Shown: one piece after another, positions 43,167-55,349 of the stretch
How positions within the stretch are numbered: the stretch's first letter is position 1
How the letters are laid out: each line of letters begins with the position of its first letter
Assembly: GCF_002865645.1 (NCBI RefSeq)
Contig: NW_020194693.1
Coordinates: forward strand, 1,178,001 to 1,242,000
Origin: Hyaloscypha bicolor E
Taxonomy: Eukaryota; Ascomycota; Leotiomycetes; Helotiales; Hyaloscyphaceae
DNA: 64,000 nt
Direction of reading: 5' to 3'
Program-made: the position numbers and the translations under genes
The notes under the pieces: model-generated
Databases searched by the model: none
Told to the model about the DNA's origin: nothing
The model's input: the letters and a program-made list of their open reading frames with translations, nothing else

Positions 43167-43722
43167 TGGTTTGTTTTCCAGCCGCGATCTTCAGCGGCAG
43201 TCAGTACTTTGTTCTGATCTCTTCTCGCGGGAGATGATAAATCCCAGCAATTCCCTGGAAGTATTTCGAGACTTCTTCCCTCCCAGCCCAAACGTTAAGC
43301 GTGCTGAATTCAAGCTCACCCGTCTTGGTCGTCCAATTGCTGCTTTCCGATTTCGCGCTGCCTCCTCAAAGCGCCTTTTGCCAGGGAATGTTTTAAAGCT
43401 TCTTGCGGTTCTGGTCGATGATATATGTGAACTGGGCGCTAGCCGGGAAGAACTGAGGCAAGGCGCAAACTATATGCAGGTCATTTCAGCGCTTGGCAAC
43501 TGGATTATTTCAAACGATCGACCGGGGCGTTCAGTTTATTAAGGACACCCCTAAGAAGTATGACTAGGAGTGGAACTGAAGAGACATCTCGCCATTGACC
43601 TCTCCATACCGTTTGTAAGATTACACGCGGCGTTTGGATTCTGGATTTGACATCCCAACTTCGGAGCTAGATACGCCCATCTAGTGAGCGTTTTGCCTAG
43701 CTTTTAAGCCCTTCTCTGTGTA
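43167..43722. other. Spacer with a possible inverted HET fragment
   Basis: A 123-codon plus-strand frame (43171-43542) contains LLPGNVLKLLAVLVDDICELG, reminiscent of the mid-region of HET proteins, but the similarity is weak. Otherwise nothing is recognisable. Confidence 0.3.
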
Positions 43723-44355
43723 CAGTGTATCAAAAAAATAATCAAGGTAATTAATTGTATTTAATTAAATCAAGTAAATAATTAATTATAATTTGATTAT
43801 CGACTTTCAAAAAAAATTAATTATTAGAAAAATTATAATTAAATATAATTAATTATTTCTAATTATCACGTGAAACCCATATAAAAGTTATATAAGTAAT
43901 AAATTCTCTTCTTTTTCTTTAAATAATATACGACTAAAGCATAAAGAGAGTAAAGGTTAATTGATTTCCAAAGAAGAGAGAAGGAAAGCAAGGTAATATA
44001 TATGTGAATTATTTGCTCCGGATATCACATGACCGCACCCACGTGACTAGAGAAGTCAAAACCCTTCTTATAGTACTTATTTACAAAGATAAGTAAAGCG
44101 AGTAAAGGCGGGATACTAGCTATTAAGCCTATAATAGTAAGGCGATATCTAAATTAGGGTAAAATACGCTTTACTTTTGCGTTATAATACTTATATTATC
44201 TTTATAGTTATATATAGTAACACGTGACCCAGTAATTAATTATATTTAATTAAATTAAGCAAATAACTAATTATAATTTGATTACTACGATTCTGACTTA
44301 ATTTAATTTGATTACCGGCCAATAATTATAATTAATTAAATTATTTGACACACTG
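43723..44355. mobile_element. hAT-type non-autonomous element with intact 8-bp target duplication
   Basis: Starts CAGTGTATCAAAAAAATAAT and ends, in reverse complement, CAGTGTGTCAAATAATTTAA. TCTGTGTA occurs immediately on both sides (43715-43722 and 44356-44363), a perfect 8-bp duplication diagnostic of hAT elements. The 633-bp body is AT-rich with no transposase frame. It shares ends and internal motifs with the element at 13566-14550. Confidence 0.9.
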
Positions 44356-44503
44356 TCTGTGTACCATATCATTACCATTGGCCGCATGATGTCGTATCGC
44401 ATTTGTAATCCATTTCTAGTAATTAACGAATCCGAATCCCTGGCCTCCAAGTGCTCCTTCTTTGTGGTCTGCACAACACATATTGAAATGGAAAATGTTG
44501 CAT

Positions 44504-46111
44504 CTAGATCTTGACCTTAATCTTAAAACCGACCTGGACGGCTCTCGAAAGGACAGCGAAAATAGTCCCAAACAGTAATGCAACGCCCGTGAAAATAATG
44601 AGTCCCGAGTATCCACCATGCTGATCATTCTGTATCGCTCCTCCGATGGGACTTCCGATAAGTACACCAATAGACGAGAACGCATATAAAGCACCACTTC
44701 GGGCACCCAACTGGCTAATATGTCCGAGCTTGGCCACCATGGCGGGAATAATTGATAGTGTACAGCCAGATGCAAATCCATACATAATCGCATACATGAT
44801 GATGGGAGCATTTGAAGCCGCGGGTAACCAGAGGGCGAGAGTCATGATTGCACCAAATGCTGAGAGGACAATCATGACGTTGAAGACACCGAAAGTATCG
44901 CCGGCATGAGCCGGGAGAATGCGACCCAATGTCCTATTCCGCGTGTTAGTACGATTAAGATTTGATTTGACTCTGTGGCAGCACTCACGATACCCCGTTC
45001 AGTATTGGGACCAAGTAGCTCGCCAAATTTGTTGACATCCCCGACGCTTCTCCTTGGACGATGAGGAAATTGAAAGGAAGGAATCCGCCCAAGTAGATGA
45101 AGAAAGCCGCAAGTGCGAGTAGTAGGAAAGGCCTTTCCATGAAAGGCCTCACCAATTCCATGAAGTGGAATGGTCGACGAGCCGGCGGAAGGTGGGATTT
45201 GATGGTAAGATTGGCAATAATAAGGAGACCCAGGAACAGGAACGCGACGGCTCGCATCGTCCACCCAAAGCCAATTTTGGGTATTAAGTGCTGAACCATG
45301 ATAGGCAGCACAACGCCACCAATGCTCGATCCAGAGAGCATGACGCCAAACGCAAGGGCGCGATGTCTAAGGAACCAAGTGCCACAAGCCGCAATAACTA
45401 AAGCGAATGTAAGACAGGATTCTCTAGTATGGGCTAGAGACGGACGTACCCGGGTAGAAGAGAAAGCAGCATCCAAGTCCACTGCATACACTTTGTGCAA
45501 GAAAAAACTGGTAGTATTCTGTCGAAATCGAAGTCATCATTAACCCAAAGATGTGCAGAAAAGAGCCAAGCAAGATAGGAATCTGTGGTCCAAGTTCGTC
45601 TGCCATTTTTCCAGCAATAAAACCCTAGAAGTGAAGAGTCAATATCATGAAAGAGTCGAAACACTTTTGCTCGACATACTGGGGCGAATAACATGAACGA
45701 CTGGGTTGAAGGGATCCAGGCAATAGTACTCGAGGAGTATTGTTTCAACTGATTTTTCTCATAATAATTCTGGAAGACGCCAATACCTTTGTGATGTTAG
45801 CCACTCGTGCTGCTTTGAGATCTAGACCGGTACTCACAATTGATCCAGCCAAAACTACAGAATACAGCACAGAATCCTCCCACAACCACCGACCAAGCTT
45901 GAAACCCACCATCGGGGAAGTCATCGGGATTGGGTCTAGTCAATTCTGTTTTCAATTTTGTCCCGAGCTCTGGTCGCGGTTCTGGCTCTGGTTCTGGTTC
46001 TGGTTCTCGCTTGGGTATGGAATCTTTCGCAATATCCACAAGTGAGTACTCTGATTGAACCATGGGGAGATTGGGATCACGATGGAGTGTGGTTTCAGAC
46101 GAATAGTCCAT
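44504..46111 (-). CDS. MFS transporter, monocarboxylate-permease-like
   Basis: Five exons on the minus strand (46111-45838, 45786-45680, 45624-45450, 45397-44989, 44933-44504), introns 51-55 nt, all in frame: 464 residues. Residues 1-60 are a soluble acidic tail with an [10 protein letters not shown] repeat. [15 protein letters not shown] (about 65-80) is the signature at helix 1 of the fungal MCT-like branch of the major facilitator superfamily. Later motifs agree: [36 protein letters not shown] and [20 protein letters not shown]. About 12 hydrophobic helices can be counted. Relatives move short-chain monocarboxylates or secondary metabolites through the plasma membrane; the substrate cannot be read here. 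It is divergent from a Zn2Cys6 regulator, which may control it. Confidence 0.88.
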
Positions 46112-46708
46112 GGTACATAGACATGAAAACAGCAACGCCACAATCAATAGAATGAATAAGGAGAGAGTAAAATCTACAAACTTTGCATTCTGTCCTCAGA
46201 GAAAAGAAACGACCTCTATATATACACATACAGCAGTAGACATTAGGGAATCATAGCGGAACTCTTTGGGTTGATGGATATGCAAAGATGACAGATGAAA
46301 GAATCCCTGGCGACATGCTCGCGGAAGTTTTCTCGAGTAAGTTAGATGGACACAGCTAGCCGTAATTCCGATGGACTCACTCTATCTCGGGATTACAAAT
46401 ATCGGAAGCTGCGGAGATACTGATAAGCCCGAGACTGGGGCGGATCTCGCGAGCCGCTTGGCGAATATTGCGGCTTGCCCCCTCGCTTCCCATCCTCCAA
46501 AAAAAAAAAAAATCCTTCCGGCTCCATGCATCCTTGCGAACCTTGTCCTTGCGTCGCAAAATGGTTCCAAATTAGGATCGGGGTCCAATGCCCGTCAGCA
46601 ATTTTTCAACCTCTGTGAACTGCGACGTCAAACTACGACAATCTTGCAAGTACTGTGGTCAACATTCGATTTCTAAATTCTAAACCTCACATCACGACTC
46701 CAAACATC
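46112..46708. promoter_or_regulatory. Divergent promoter region between MFS transporter and Zn2Cys6 gene
   Basis: 597 bp between two divergent start codons. It contains the second copy of the poly-C/poly-A dispersed repeat (46465-46533). A shared control region is likely from the arrangement, but I cannot point to a specific binding site. Confidence 0.5.
46465..46533. repeat. Second copy of the dispersed ATATTGCGGCTTGCCCC repeat
   Basis: Same order of blocks as at 34745-34850, but the C run is only five bases and the A run after CATCCTCC is 14 bases. Confidence 0.7.
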
Positions 46709-48467
46709 ATGGTAGCTAGACTCCGAGTTCCAGTCCATTCTATATTTTTCAACTCAACGATGCATGTGTCATTGCTGACCGTTCGATCTTCACCCAAAGG
46801 TTGGGGAAGTAGAGAAATCCCGGGCTTGTCACGACTGCAAAAGACGTAGAGTCAAAGTGAGATACGGGTACTCCATATCTTCTACTCGTACTAACCTCCG
46901 CTGTAGTGTGATTACCGAAAACCAATGTGTTTAAGATGTGAGAAGGCCGAAATTGATTGCAAGGGCTACGAACGCGATACAATATTTGTGAACCGAACTC
47001 CTGGGAATCTCTCAACGGTGCTAAGCCGGAACAGCCTTAACACCCATGTTCCTAGGAGTTTTGATGAGGATCTGCAGGCGCTCAAATCGCAAATTCGGGA
47101 GCTAGAGGGTTCGCGGACACAATTTCGACTCCAAGCCTTGGAACTCTTGAAGAAGCTATACCTACCTCAGCCGAGCCTAGCCAGCATAAGAGAATCGTCT
47201 CTATACTCCTGGCTTCCAACTGTTTGTGAACTTGAGGGAGAAAGTCATGCTCTCGACCATTCTCTCCTCACATTCTGTGTGGTACAAGTCGCTGTCACAA
47301 AAATGGGCAGCGCTTGTGTTGACGAGGCATTACAAGTCTATAACGAAGCCCTTCAAAAGCTGCTTGTGGAAATTGAAGATTTTGGCGCCGGACAAAGTAA
47401 CGAGATTTTAGCTGCTATTTCTGTGCTTTCCACTTCCGAAGTATTTCTCTCGTGCCAATCATTTTTGTACACAAAACTCACCAAGATTAGCTATTCGTTT
47501 GCTCTACAGATCATGCCTGGCGTGCTCATGCTCAGGGCATATCAGAAATCTTGCGTATTCGAAGTGGCATGAACTCTCCCACGCCAATCTGCCGGAGCTT
47601 CTGCACACGTATTCGAGTCCTCCTTGTACATCTGCCGATTTCTTTTTAAGGTTTCCACGCTGACCAGGTTTATAGCTGATGGAAGCCCTTTCAGACCGTC
47701 GTACTAGATCGATGACAATCTACCATTGTCACCAGCTCAGCCAACTCATGTCTATGAGCAGCGAACACGATTCATTTCACGAACTGATTGACGTTGCTTG
47801 CGAAGTACCTGCCCTTCTTGAAGAATCGGACATACTCACTGCTAGTCGCAATGTAATGCCCGAGCAATGGAATGCAAGCCCTTTCAAGGCCTCCTTTGCC
47901 GTACTCGAGAAGCTCCATGATCGTCACCAGAAATATAGAGCTAAAACCGGAACACCGCTATATTGGGCCATGCCATCAGGTGTGGAGAACCCAGCAGATG
48001 ACCCCTACAATAACAAATTGTTCCCTTTTGCTCTCCAATTTAAATCCTTGGAAACCGCGGGTCAAGTGGTCCTCTGGTGGGCAATAATATTACAGGTTTT
48101 GTGCAGTATGATAGATCTCTATCAACACTTTTTCGGCAGCTCTGCCCCTTCATCGGCATTTGACCAGTCAAAGTCTGGGGATCTTAGGGGGCCGGAATCT
48201 CGTTTGAACTCGAGGTTTCCTACGATGTCTTCAGTCAAAGACGAAGCCCACAAGCTGGCCCGTTATCTCTGTCAATCTATCGAATACTGTCACAAAATCG
48301 AGCATGGAACTTTCGGCCCTCAAGTGACGACCTACGCGCAGTGGGTCTTGAAATCTTACTTTCGACAATTTCATTATGAGCGTGAGCTTGTCTGGTGTTT
48401 GAATATCAAGAACATGAGAGGACCTGGGTTCCGTCACGGTATTGAGTTGATGGGGTTTCAGGATTGA
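46709..48467 (+). CDS. Zn2Cys6 (Gal4-type) fungal transcription factor
   Basis: Coding exons 46800-46856, 46907-47440, 47491-47625 and 47676-48467 join in frame (introns of 50 nt each), giving 505 residues. The start codon is probably the isolated ATG at 46709-46711, whose next bases GTAGCT could be a donor spliced to AAAG at 46799 (branch CTGAC), adding Met for 506; an upstream exon elsewhere is possible. The Zn2Cys6 cluster is complete at residues 11-38: C-x2-C-x6-C-x6-C-x2-C-x6-C, with the basic KRRRVK between Cys 2 and 3 and one intron inside it. The middle reads STSELFVCSTDHAWRAHAQG then ISEILRIR, typical of the fungal_trans_2 / DUF3468 regulatory region. It is divergent from the MFS transporter and may be its regulator. 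Confidence 0.85.
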
Positions 48468-49199
48468 CTGAATAGCTTTTTGGAATGGCCTCACAAGGCC
48501 ATGAGGGTGCATTCCATTTGTCGATGAACTGCGCAATGTGCAGTTGGAATCTCATGACTCAACGGCCACCAGCGGAGCTTATCCGAGACAACGATCGCCA
48601 ACCAGCATGCTACACAGTAGCCTACACTAAAAAACCCGGCGTAGGATAACGTGTTGAAACCAAAACCAAACCACACTATGTTATCACGTTGGCAACTACC
48701 CACAGGAGATACCGAACCAGAGGAAACAATGAAATGGTAGTCAACCATCTCTCAATTTGTTCAGCGAGTACTAGTCCAATGTGGTGCGGGTAATGGTATT
48801 GTCATTTTGTTATCAGACACACAATCGCATGCCATGATTCCTCGGATTAACGTTGCTCGCATGTAATTCAGACAATTAAGTTTTTTTGGTGCAGGTTGTC
48901 AACGCAATGCGAGTCCTCCATAAAATGCTACAACATAAAAGAAAGAAAAGAGCTGCTCTTTGATGGATCATTAGAGCATAGAGTGCTACTCTATGCTTGT
49001 GATATTCAAAAGTCTTCGGACAATTTGGAGTAGTCGATGGGCGGCTGTACAGAACACCGGATGGATGACGGAGGATCATAACAGCGAGAATTGATTGACA
49101 GCCGAGAGTTTAATAAGCAGTCTTCTACTAGAGACTCTGCCATAAGGACCAGCAAGCTTTAGATTCAGTCTCTATGGCATAACTTACCCAAGTACTTTC
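48468..49199. other. Spacer, no supported gene
   Basis: Normal GC content at first, then grading into the AT-rich block. The 85-codon minus-strand frame at 48491-48748 has no recognisable motif. Contains the presumed 3' UTR of the Zn2Cys6 gene. Confidence 0.4.
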
Positions 49200-51330
49200 T
49201 GAAAGGCATCGAGTCTTCGAGGCTAATTAAAGTAATTAATAACATCCCTAGATTATTATATTTGCTATTTCACGATTATAAGTAATATAAGTATAGTAAT
49301 TATTTATCTTATTTAAAGGCAATTCAAATACTTTTTATAAAAGTAATATATTACTATAAATTTTAAAAGCTATCTAGAAAGCAAATCGGGCTATAATATA
49401 ATTATTATATTTATAGATTACTTATCCAAATACCTAATTATAATTCTTATATAAGATATAATTATAGCCAAATAACTAGTATCTCTATTTTTACTTTATA
49501 TAATATACTAAATATGTATTTCAGAAATAATTATATTAAATTAGGAACCCTAATTTATATCCGATTTTTAAAGCGAATTCTATACGAGAATGAGTATTAA
49601 GCTTAAGTTCTTAATAGCTAATTACTCTTAAATAGATAAATAAACGGAAATTATTAATTAGTATTTTAATTAGAGATTATATCTATATATTAACTACTAT
49701 TAGAATAACTGAAATAAATAGGTTATTATAATTAATTATTAATAAGTCTTTCTTTAGTATAAAGCTATTAGCTAGTTCCTATTTATAACTAAAAAGAGCT
49801 ATAAGCCTTATATTTTTCTGGATTAGAACTCTTCTATTAAAGTTAGTTTATCTAAAAAGAAGCTAAATAGAAATAAAGCTAAAGTATTAGTAAATTAATT
49901 ATATAAATTATAGTAATTTATTTAAGGTTATATAGAGCAAGTATAGGAATAATATATAATATAAACTAATAAATACTACTATCTAATTGATTTTAAAGTC
50001 AGGAATAAAGTATAGGTTACTATAAAGTACTAGAAATCCGATTATCCGAGCCAGAAGTTAGGGAACTTAAATAGAAAGCCTATTTGAGATTCTAGAATGG
50101 TATAATTACTTGTTTTTTCTAAAGCTACCGGAAATTATAAAAATATATCTAGTTTTTTATATAGAGAAGCTATAAAAGAATTCTTAGAATTCTTTACTAG
50201 GTTAAGCAAATCCGGAACTATTTCTATTAATACTAGAAAATAGCAAATAAGAATATAGTATTAAACGGGTTATTATAATTAAGCTAGTAAAAAATAAGCT
50301 AAAGTATAGAATCTAGTAAGTTAGTTGAAATAAGAATCTAGTATAGTATCTAGCTTTAGTACTAAATAATAGCCCCCTGGTTTTATAGAGCTTCTATAAT
50401 AATAATATTAATATACCAGAATCTCTATAAAATCTGTAATACTAGCTAGACTATATAAAAAATAATACTTATCCAGAACTATATAGAAATAATAATAAAT
50501 TCTTCTAAGTTATATATTAAAGGCACTTGCCTTTTATATATAATATTTATATCCGAGATACTAGTTCATTTTAGGAAAGAGAATAGTATGAAATTAAATG
50601 AATTAATAGCTTTTATAAAGCTCGAAAATAAGCTTATTCTAAAAGAAGAAATAATATTATAATTTATTAGATATTCAGATACTTAACCAGATATTAAATG
50701 CCTTCTAGATATATATAATATGGCTGCTTTATTAGAGAAGTATACTTGGAATATACTAGAGATATTTAGAAAACTAAGCCCCTTTGGAACTAGTATACTA
50801 TAGGATATATATACTTCCTTATAGCCTCCTATATTCTAGTTTTCCCTTTTTTAGCTTTAAATCGTTTTTATAAGGGACCTTTTACCTTATTTTCCAAGCC
50901 CAAAATATTATACTTTGTAATAATAATTAATTACTAAGAAAATAGTTTTAGGGCTAAAAGAAGTTAGTTTTAAAAAATAATTAAGTTAAATAATTAAATA
51001 ACTAATTACTTATTAATTAATAAGAACTAGAGTTTTTTTTCTTTGAACTACTAAATACTTTTTTATAAAATTAATAAATAATTTCCCCTTTTAATATAGA
51101 ATAAATTAATTTTATTATAGGCTAATAAATACTTCTTTAGTATAATTAATTCTATTTTCTAATTTATAAGTATTAACTAATTAATATTAGTTTACTAGTA
51201 ATATATAATACTATTATATAATTATAAAATATTATTTATATAAGTTAATAAAGTAATTAATTCTAGAAGTAGGAATTATAGTATTATAATATTAATATGC
51301 TTTCCCTAAATCTGCTAAGCCTAATTTGGA
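49200..51330. repeat. AT-rich RIP-degraded repeat block
   Basis: About 2.1 kb dominated by A and T, with TA very frequent and stops in every frame. No long frame exists on either strand. The boundaries are abrupt (near 49210 and 51340). The composition is that of a transposon mutated by RIP; I cannot tell the class. Confidence 0.75.
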
Positions 51331-52438
51331 CTAGTCTATAGGAAGAGCCGCGCATGTGACGCGAGGTTACATGTTCATGTCCCGTTGCCTCCGAGTCACA
51401 TGACTACGTCACATGACTCCCGGGACACCAGGTGTACCAACAGTTAGAAACACCTCGTGCAATGTGACGAGAGCGCCAGAGGCTCTCATAATTAAGTATA
51501 AAGCGCTTGGTTCAGGTGCCCCATACCCCGGACCATCCACTGTCCGGTCGTGTCTTGTGTCAGAAGACCTTTCAGACTCCAAGCCATCCCATTCGATATC
51601 GATATCACCTCTAGCCTCCTATCCACATTTATTTTACTTCCAGGTATCTTTGGCCACTTACGAAGTCAATGTCTACTTCTCGGAATCATAGCTCACCATC
51701 TTGCCAACTCATTTCTTGGTACTACAATGCCTGACATCCTTCCTGCGAATTTTATCCCTGCCTCATCTACCCCGGCTAGAAACACTTTCATCACAGAGCG
51801 CTGTTGAAAATCAGGGGCTGTGCACCATATGGCCCACTTTTAAGTGGAGTCGTAATTTCCAGAGTTTTAAGGAAGCTGAGCTTCCATAGAAAAACACAAC
51901 AATTCAAGCTTCATTTCAACAAGCGCGAAGGTCAACAACTCATTATAGGGACTATAAGCACTACAAATTCGTCTACAGACCTATACTTGCCAGGCTTCAG
52001 CCTTTTAGATTTTAATACTGTCCAAATGCTGTAACTTCCAGATTAGGCAGTTTTAGCAAGGATATGATGTTGACGCGGTGCAAGTAGGGTACAGTATACA
52101 GTACATAGTATTTATCCAGCACTTCGTTCCATTGTATAATACAAAACACAGTGCAATAGACACCTACCAAGCCTCCCTTTCCTTGAGAGGCCTAATTTTA
52201 AACTTTTAATCGTAAAATAAGGAATTCTTTTTTGGCCAGGCTTTACGCCTTGGCGTGCGTACATTAATTGACTTTATTATACCTTGATTTTTTCTCGCTT
52301 ATTTACAATTCGCGACTTAAAAAGTATATCCTCAACCTCCCAGTAACCCTCACTCCCAGCAGCCGTCACTTACTACTAGCGCAGGCACTCCTAATGTTAA
52401 AGAACTCCTAATCCCATTGCACTGTGCTTGTTTAGTGT
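51331..52438. other. Spacer, no supported gene
   Basis: Returns to normal GC after the RIP block. Palindromic TCACATGA motifs lie at about 51396-51420. Short plus-strand frames at 51413-51889 show no motif; a 26-codon ATG frame at 51728-51808 could be a peptide or a uORF. Confidence 0.35.
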
Positions 52439-52795
52439 TTAACTTCGGACGTTGTAAGGCCACCTGTTGTTCAAACGGAGCAATTTGTTTCCTAGGATTT
52501 TCTTATGTATTACATTGACGGATCCTATAATTAAAAAGGACGCACTGGATACAATCTCCCAAAACCGAGCCTTGGCTGCTATGCTCGGCAGACGCTCCTC
52601 CCCACCATAAGGTGGATCCAGTTTTTCCGACTTTCTTCGCACCCGCCGTTCCGCTTCCTTGAATGCTTCCTCGTCGGATGACCTGAGCTCCTCAGGCGGC
52701 ATCTTATCCCGCCATTTCCTCTTGAACCGCCTGGGTTTACAGTAACCTTCGAAACCGACTTCCCCCAAAATTCTCTTTGCTAAAAGTCGGTCCAA
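52439..52795 (-). CDS. Hypothetical ORF or exon, 118 codons
   Basis: The frame is open from about 52804 but its first ATG is at 52702, so the longer form would need an upstream exon (a CTCAG that could be an acceptor lies just upstream). The text is rich in charged residues (RRFKRKWRDKMPPEELRSSD, then EAERRVRRKSEK) and ends with a hydrophobic segment (IVSSASFLIIGSVNVI). No family recognised. Confidence 0.25.
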   Translation of the reverse strand: MDRLLAKRILGEVGFEGYCKPRRFKRKWRDKMPPEELRSSDEEAFKEAERRVRRKSEKLDPPYGGEERLPSIAAKARFWEIVSSASFLIIGSVNVIHKKILGNKLLRLNNRWPYNVRS

Positions 52796-52952
52796 CTTTC
52801 TGAGCTAATCGTTGTATAAAGCTTTGCCATTTTCAACATGGCGCGGTCAAGGGTAATGTTTTGATGTACTTTGCTCCGAGCTTTAGCGCATGGCATATTG
52901 TGTAGATGTAGCTGTTGATTTTCCGGTCCTGTTGAGCCCAAGCTGGCCAGTC

Positions 52953-54908
52953 CTAGTCTACACTTTCCTCGATCACATATTCGAGACGGGGAAGTCTTTC
53001 TCCTGAGGCTGATGTTTCTTCAAGAGCCGTAATCTGCAATCTCATGGGTCTGTCAAGCTTCCCAGAGAATGAAGCACCCTCCAAGAGTTTCAAGCTGTCC
53101 TTATCAACTCCAGCCAGAACGGACACAAGGCAAAAATCTCTGCAGATAGGCGTGTTACGTAGCCACAGGGTTGAAACAAATGCTATGATGGTCAAGATAG
53201 GCTGCAAGATAATTACGAAGCACAGACCAGGAGAGGCACGCATCGTAGGGACTTCCATTAATAGACTCTCGTCAAGGAGGTAGGTCTCATTGTACCGGAA
53301 GTCGGGATCTTTACCAGGATTCCATTCCTGCCAGATCGGGCCATCCGGTTGTATCCAGACGAAGCCCTCACTATCCGCTACCTGCGAAGAGTACATTGCC
53401 GCAGTGACAACACTGAAAGTGGGCAAGAGCCATGGTGAGTCCTTGCGCGACTCCGCAAAGGGACCCAGAAACTCGGCAAGAAGCTCGACGTAGTGAGTGA
53501 GCGGCAGCTGGCAATTGGATAGGTATTGGTATTTCGACTCAAGCGGCGTTGGGTCACAGCTGCCTGACAAAAGCTCGATCGAGTTGCGTGTGACCTTCCA
53601 CTTACCACGGCATGCGTGTCGATGAGTGTCGAATCCTCGTGCCGTTTGCTCAAACTCTCGCTTTATATCGTGTGGCTGAATGATAAATTTAGGCCTTGTA
53701 TAGTATCCCATGAGGCTCCACGAAGGATCCCAGGCATATGTTGAGTTATCCGAGGCGCTCGATAGCATCTGCCAGCCGAAGTACCACCTGTTCCACGGCC
53801 AGATATCTGTAGCAGCTCTCAGTTCCGGCCCTCCTGGGAAGTACTTTCTCCAGAACGAAGAGTCCCTGCGGTGAGAATCCGCTGTTGAATTGTAATGTGT
53901 CACAGTTCCTCGGACAGCGGCCTCCAAGTAGTATGTTGCGATGTTTGTCAACTGGCTTTGCAGATGGGAAATGTGGTTGGGCAACGGGCTGTCCAGGGCA
54001 GCTGCTGAAGTATTGGATAAGAGGAGGATGTTGTACCCATAAGCTTGAGTGCCCTTGGTCAAATCAAGAAAATCCGCGTCGTGCCGAGAGGCCGCCATGT
54101 AAGGATGAACAGCACTCGCCATGATAGTTTGGCCGCCCGCATGTTTCAAGCCTTGTGGGGCAGTAGGCCCATAGTATCCTACAGAGGTCGCAACTTGCAC
54201 CCATCCAGTACCGCCGGTGAACTGCTTGTAGACAGCGCTTAATATCAAGGGCAATGCCAATAGGAAGACAATCGAGACTCTCCAAGCGGGACGAAGTCTT
54301 TCCCCCCAAAGAGACCATCGCATGAGACCATCATAATTCTGCAACCCTGAAGAGCCAAAGCGAGCTTCGATGAGCATGAATAAGAATGGCGCAACCTTTT
54401 GTAGACATTGATTCATGAGACTGAGGAGGAATCCCACGATCGTGATCTGCCCGGTGTACTGAAGTTGTGTAGCATAATGGAGATGTGGCGAAATGGTAGC
54501 AAGTGCTAGGCCCGCACACGTTATCGAGACGATAACAGCAGCCACATCCAAGAAGTTGAGGATAGACTTCGATGGCTTCACATATTTGCGCATCGGCAAG
54601 GCAGGACTGGAAGGTGGCACGGCATTGCTAATCTCTGCCTCTTGCGGGCCCGTTGGCGAAGGCGTAGGTGAAGGCACATTCACGAATGAGGCCCGAGATT
54701 CTCTCGACTGGTCAGGTAAAGCTTTTAGCGAAGGCAATGTCTGTCTTTCAATCAAGAGCAGGGGCGGGTCAGCAATCGAAAAGGGTGTCGATGGTTTTCT
54801 GGATGAGTGATGAGTAAGCCGAAGGGTAGATGAAGACGAGCTTAATCCATCTAGACTCCATCGTCTTTGTTCAGCAGGGTCTAAGAAATGATCGCATTCT
54901 CTAGGCAT
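52953..54908 (-). CDS. Fungal multi-spanning membrane protein of unknown function
   Basis: An intronless 651-codon frame. The track extends to 54938 only through a TTG codon; the ATG at 54908 (MPRECDHFLDPAEQRRW) is the likely start. The first 115 residues are Ser/Pro-rich and cytosolic-like. Four hydrophobic segments follow: LDVAAVIVSITCAGLALATI, TIVGFLLSLMNQCL, a weaker one, and VSIVFLLALPLILSAVY. A large loop of about 350 residues has several NxS/T sites (NNITKF-type, for example NTSAAAL, NSTADS, NSTYAW, NETYLL) and Cys, so it probably faces outside. One last helix, LCFVIILQPILTIIAFVSTLW, and a cytosolic tail close the protein. This layout resembles large fungal 'DUF3176-like' surface proteins, but I do not claim that family. 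Confidence 0.75.
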   Translation of the reverse strand: MPRECDHFLDPAEQRRWSLDGLSSSSSTLRLTHHSSRKPSTPFSIADPPLLLIERQTLPSLKALPDQSRESRASFVNVPSPTPSPTGPQEAEISNAVPPSSPALPMRKYVKPSKSILNFLDVAAVIVSITCAGLALATISPHLHYATQLQYTGQITIVGFLLSLMNQCLQKVAPFLFMLIEARFGSSGLQNYDGLMRWSLWGERLRPAWRVSIVFLLALPLILSAVYKQFTGGTGWVQVATSVGYYGPTAPQGLKHAGGQTIMASAVHPYMAASRHDADFLDLTKGTQAYGYNILLLSNTSAAALDSPLPNHISHLQSQLTNIATYYLEAAVRGTVTHYNSTADSHRRDSSFWRKYFPGGPELRAATDIWPWNRWYFGWQMLSSASDNSTYAWDPSWSLMGYYTRPKFIIQPHDIKREFEQTARGFDTHRHACRGKWKVTRNSIELLSGSCDPTPLESKYQYLSNCQLPLTHYVELLAEFLGPFAESRKDSPWLLPTFSVVTAAMYSSQVADSEGFVWIQPDGPIWQEWNPGKDPDFRYNETYLLDESLLMEVPTMRASPGLCFVIILQPILTIIAFVSTLWLRNTPICRDFCLVSVLAGVDKDSLKLLEGASFSGKLDRPMRLQITALEETSASGERLPRLEYVIEESVD

Positions 54909-55349
54909 GTTTTGAGAGGCTTTGAAAGTGGTTGACAAGATATATAGACTCGAGAGACAGCCTTCTTATAAAATACCCGAGGCATCCCCTAGGTAGTCAT
55001 CCGCATCCGCAATAGAGCCACTCATCCTGGGCTACATCGGCACCGACATGCAATACGTGGCGCAGCGGTGGCGCAGCGGTGGCGCAGCGGCAACGACGTG
55101 CATACAGGGCGCTTTTGTGTCACCATCGGCTAGCTAGAGCCAGGCAAGGCTGTCCAAGAAATGCCTATTATTATCTTAATAAGCCACCCGTAAAAATATT
55201 GTTAACCTAGCTCGATCTTAGGATTTTTTGTTATAAGGATCAACTTATTGCTTGTTTACGCTACCTTATACTTCGTAACGAAGCGATTACTCGATTTCCC
55301 GCTTAAATGCACCCTACTTAAATGCAAGCTTCTTCCCCTAAGACTAAAT
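54909..55349. other. Upstream region of the membrane-protein gene
   Basis: Contains the presumed promoter of the membrane-protein gene and an 11-bp tandem repeat (55058-55090), then grades into the RIP-degraded block. Confidence 0.4.
55058..55090. repeat. Three exact tandem copies of TGGCGCAGCGG
   Basis: The 11-bp unit occurs three times without spacer about 150 bp upstream of the membrane-protein start codon. It could be a regulatory repeat or simple slippage. Confidence 0.9.
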
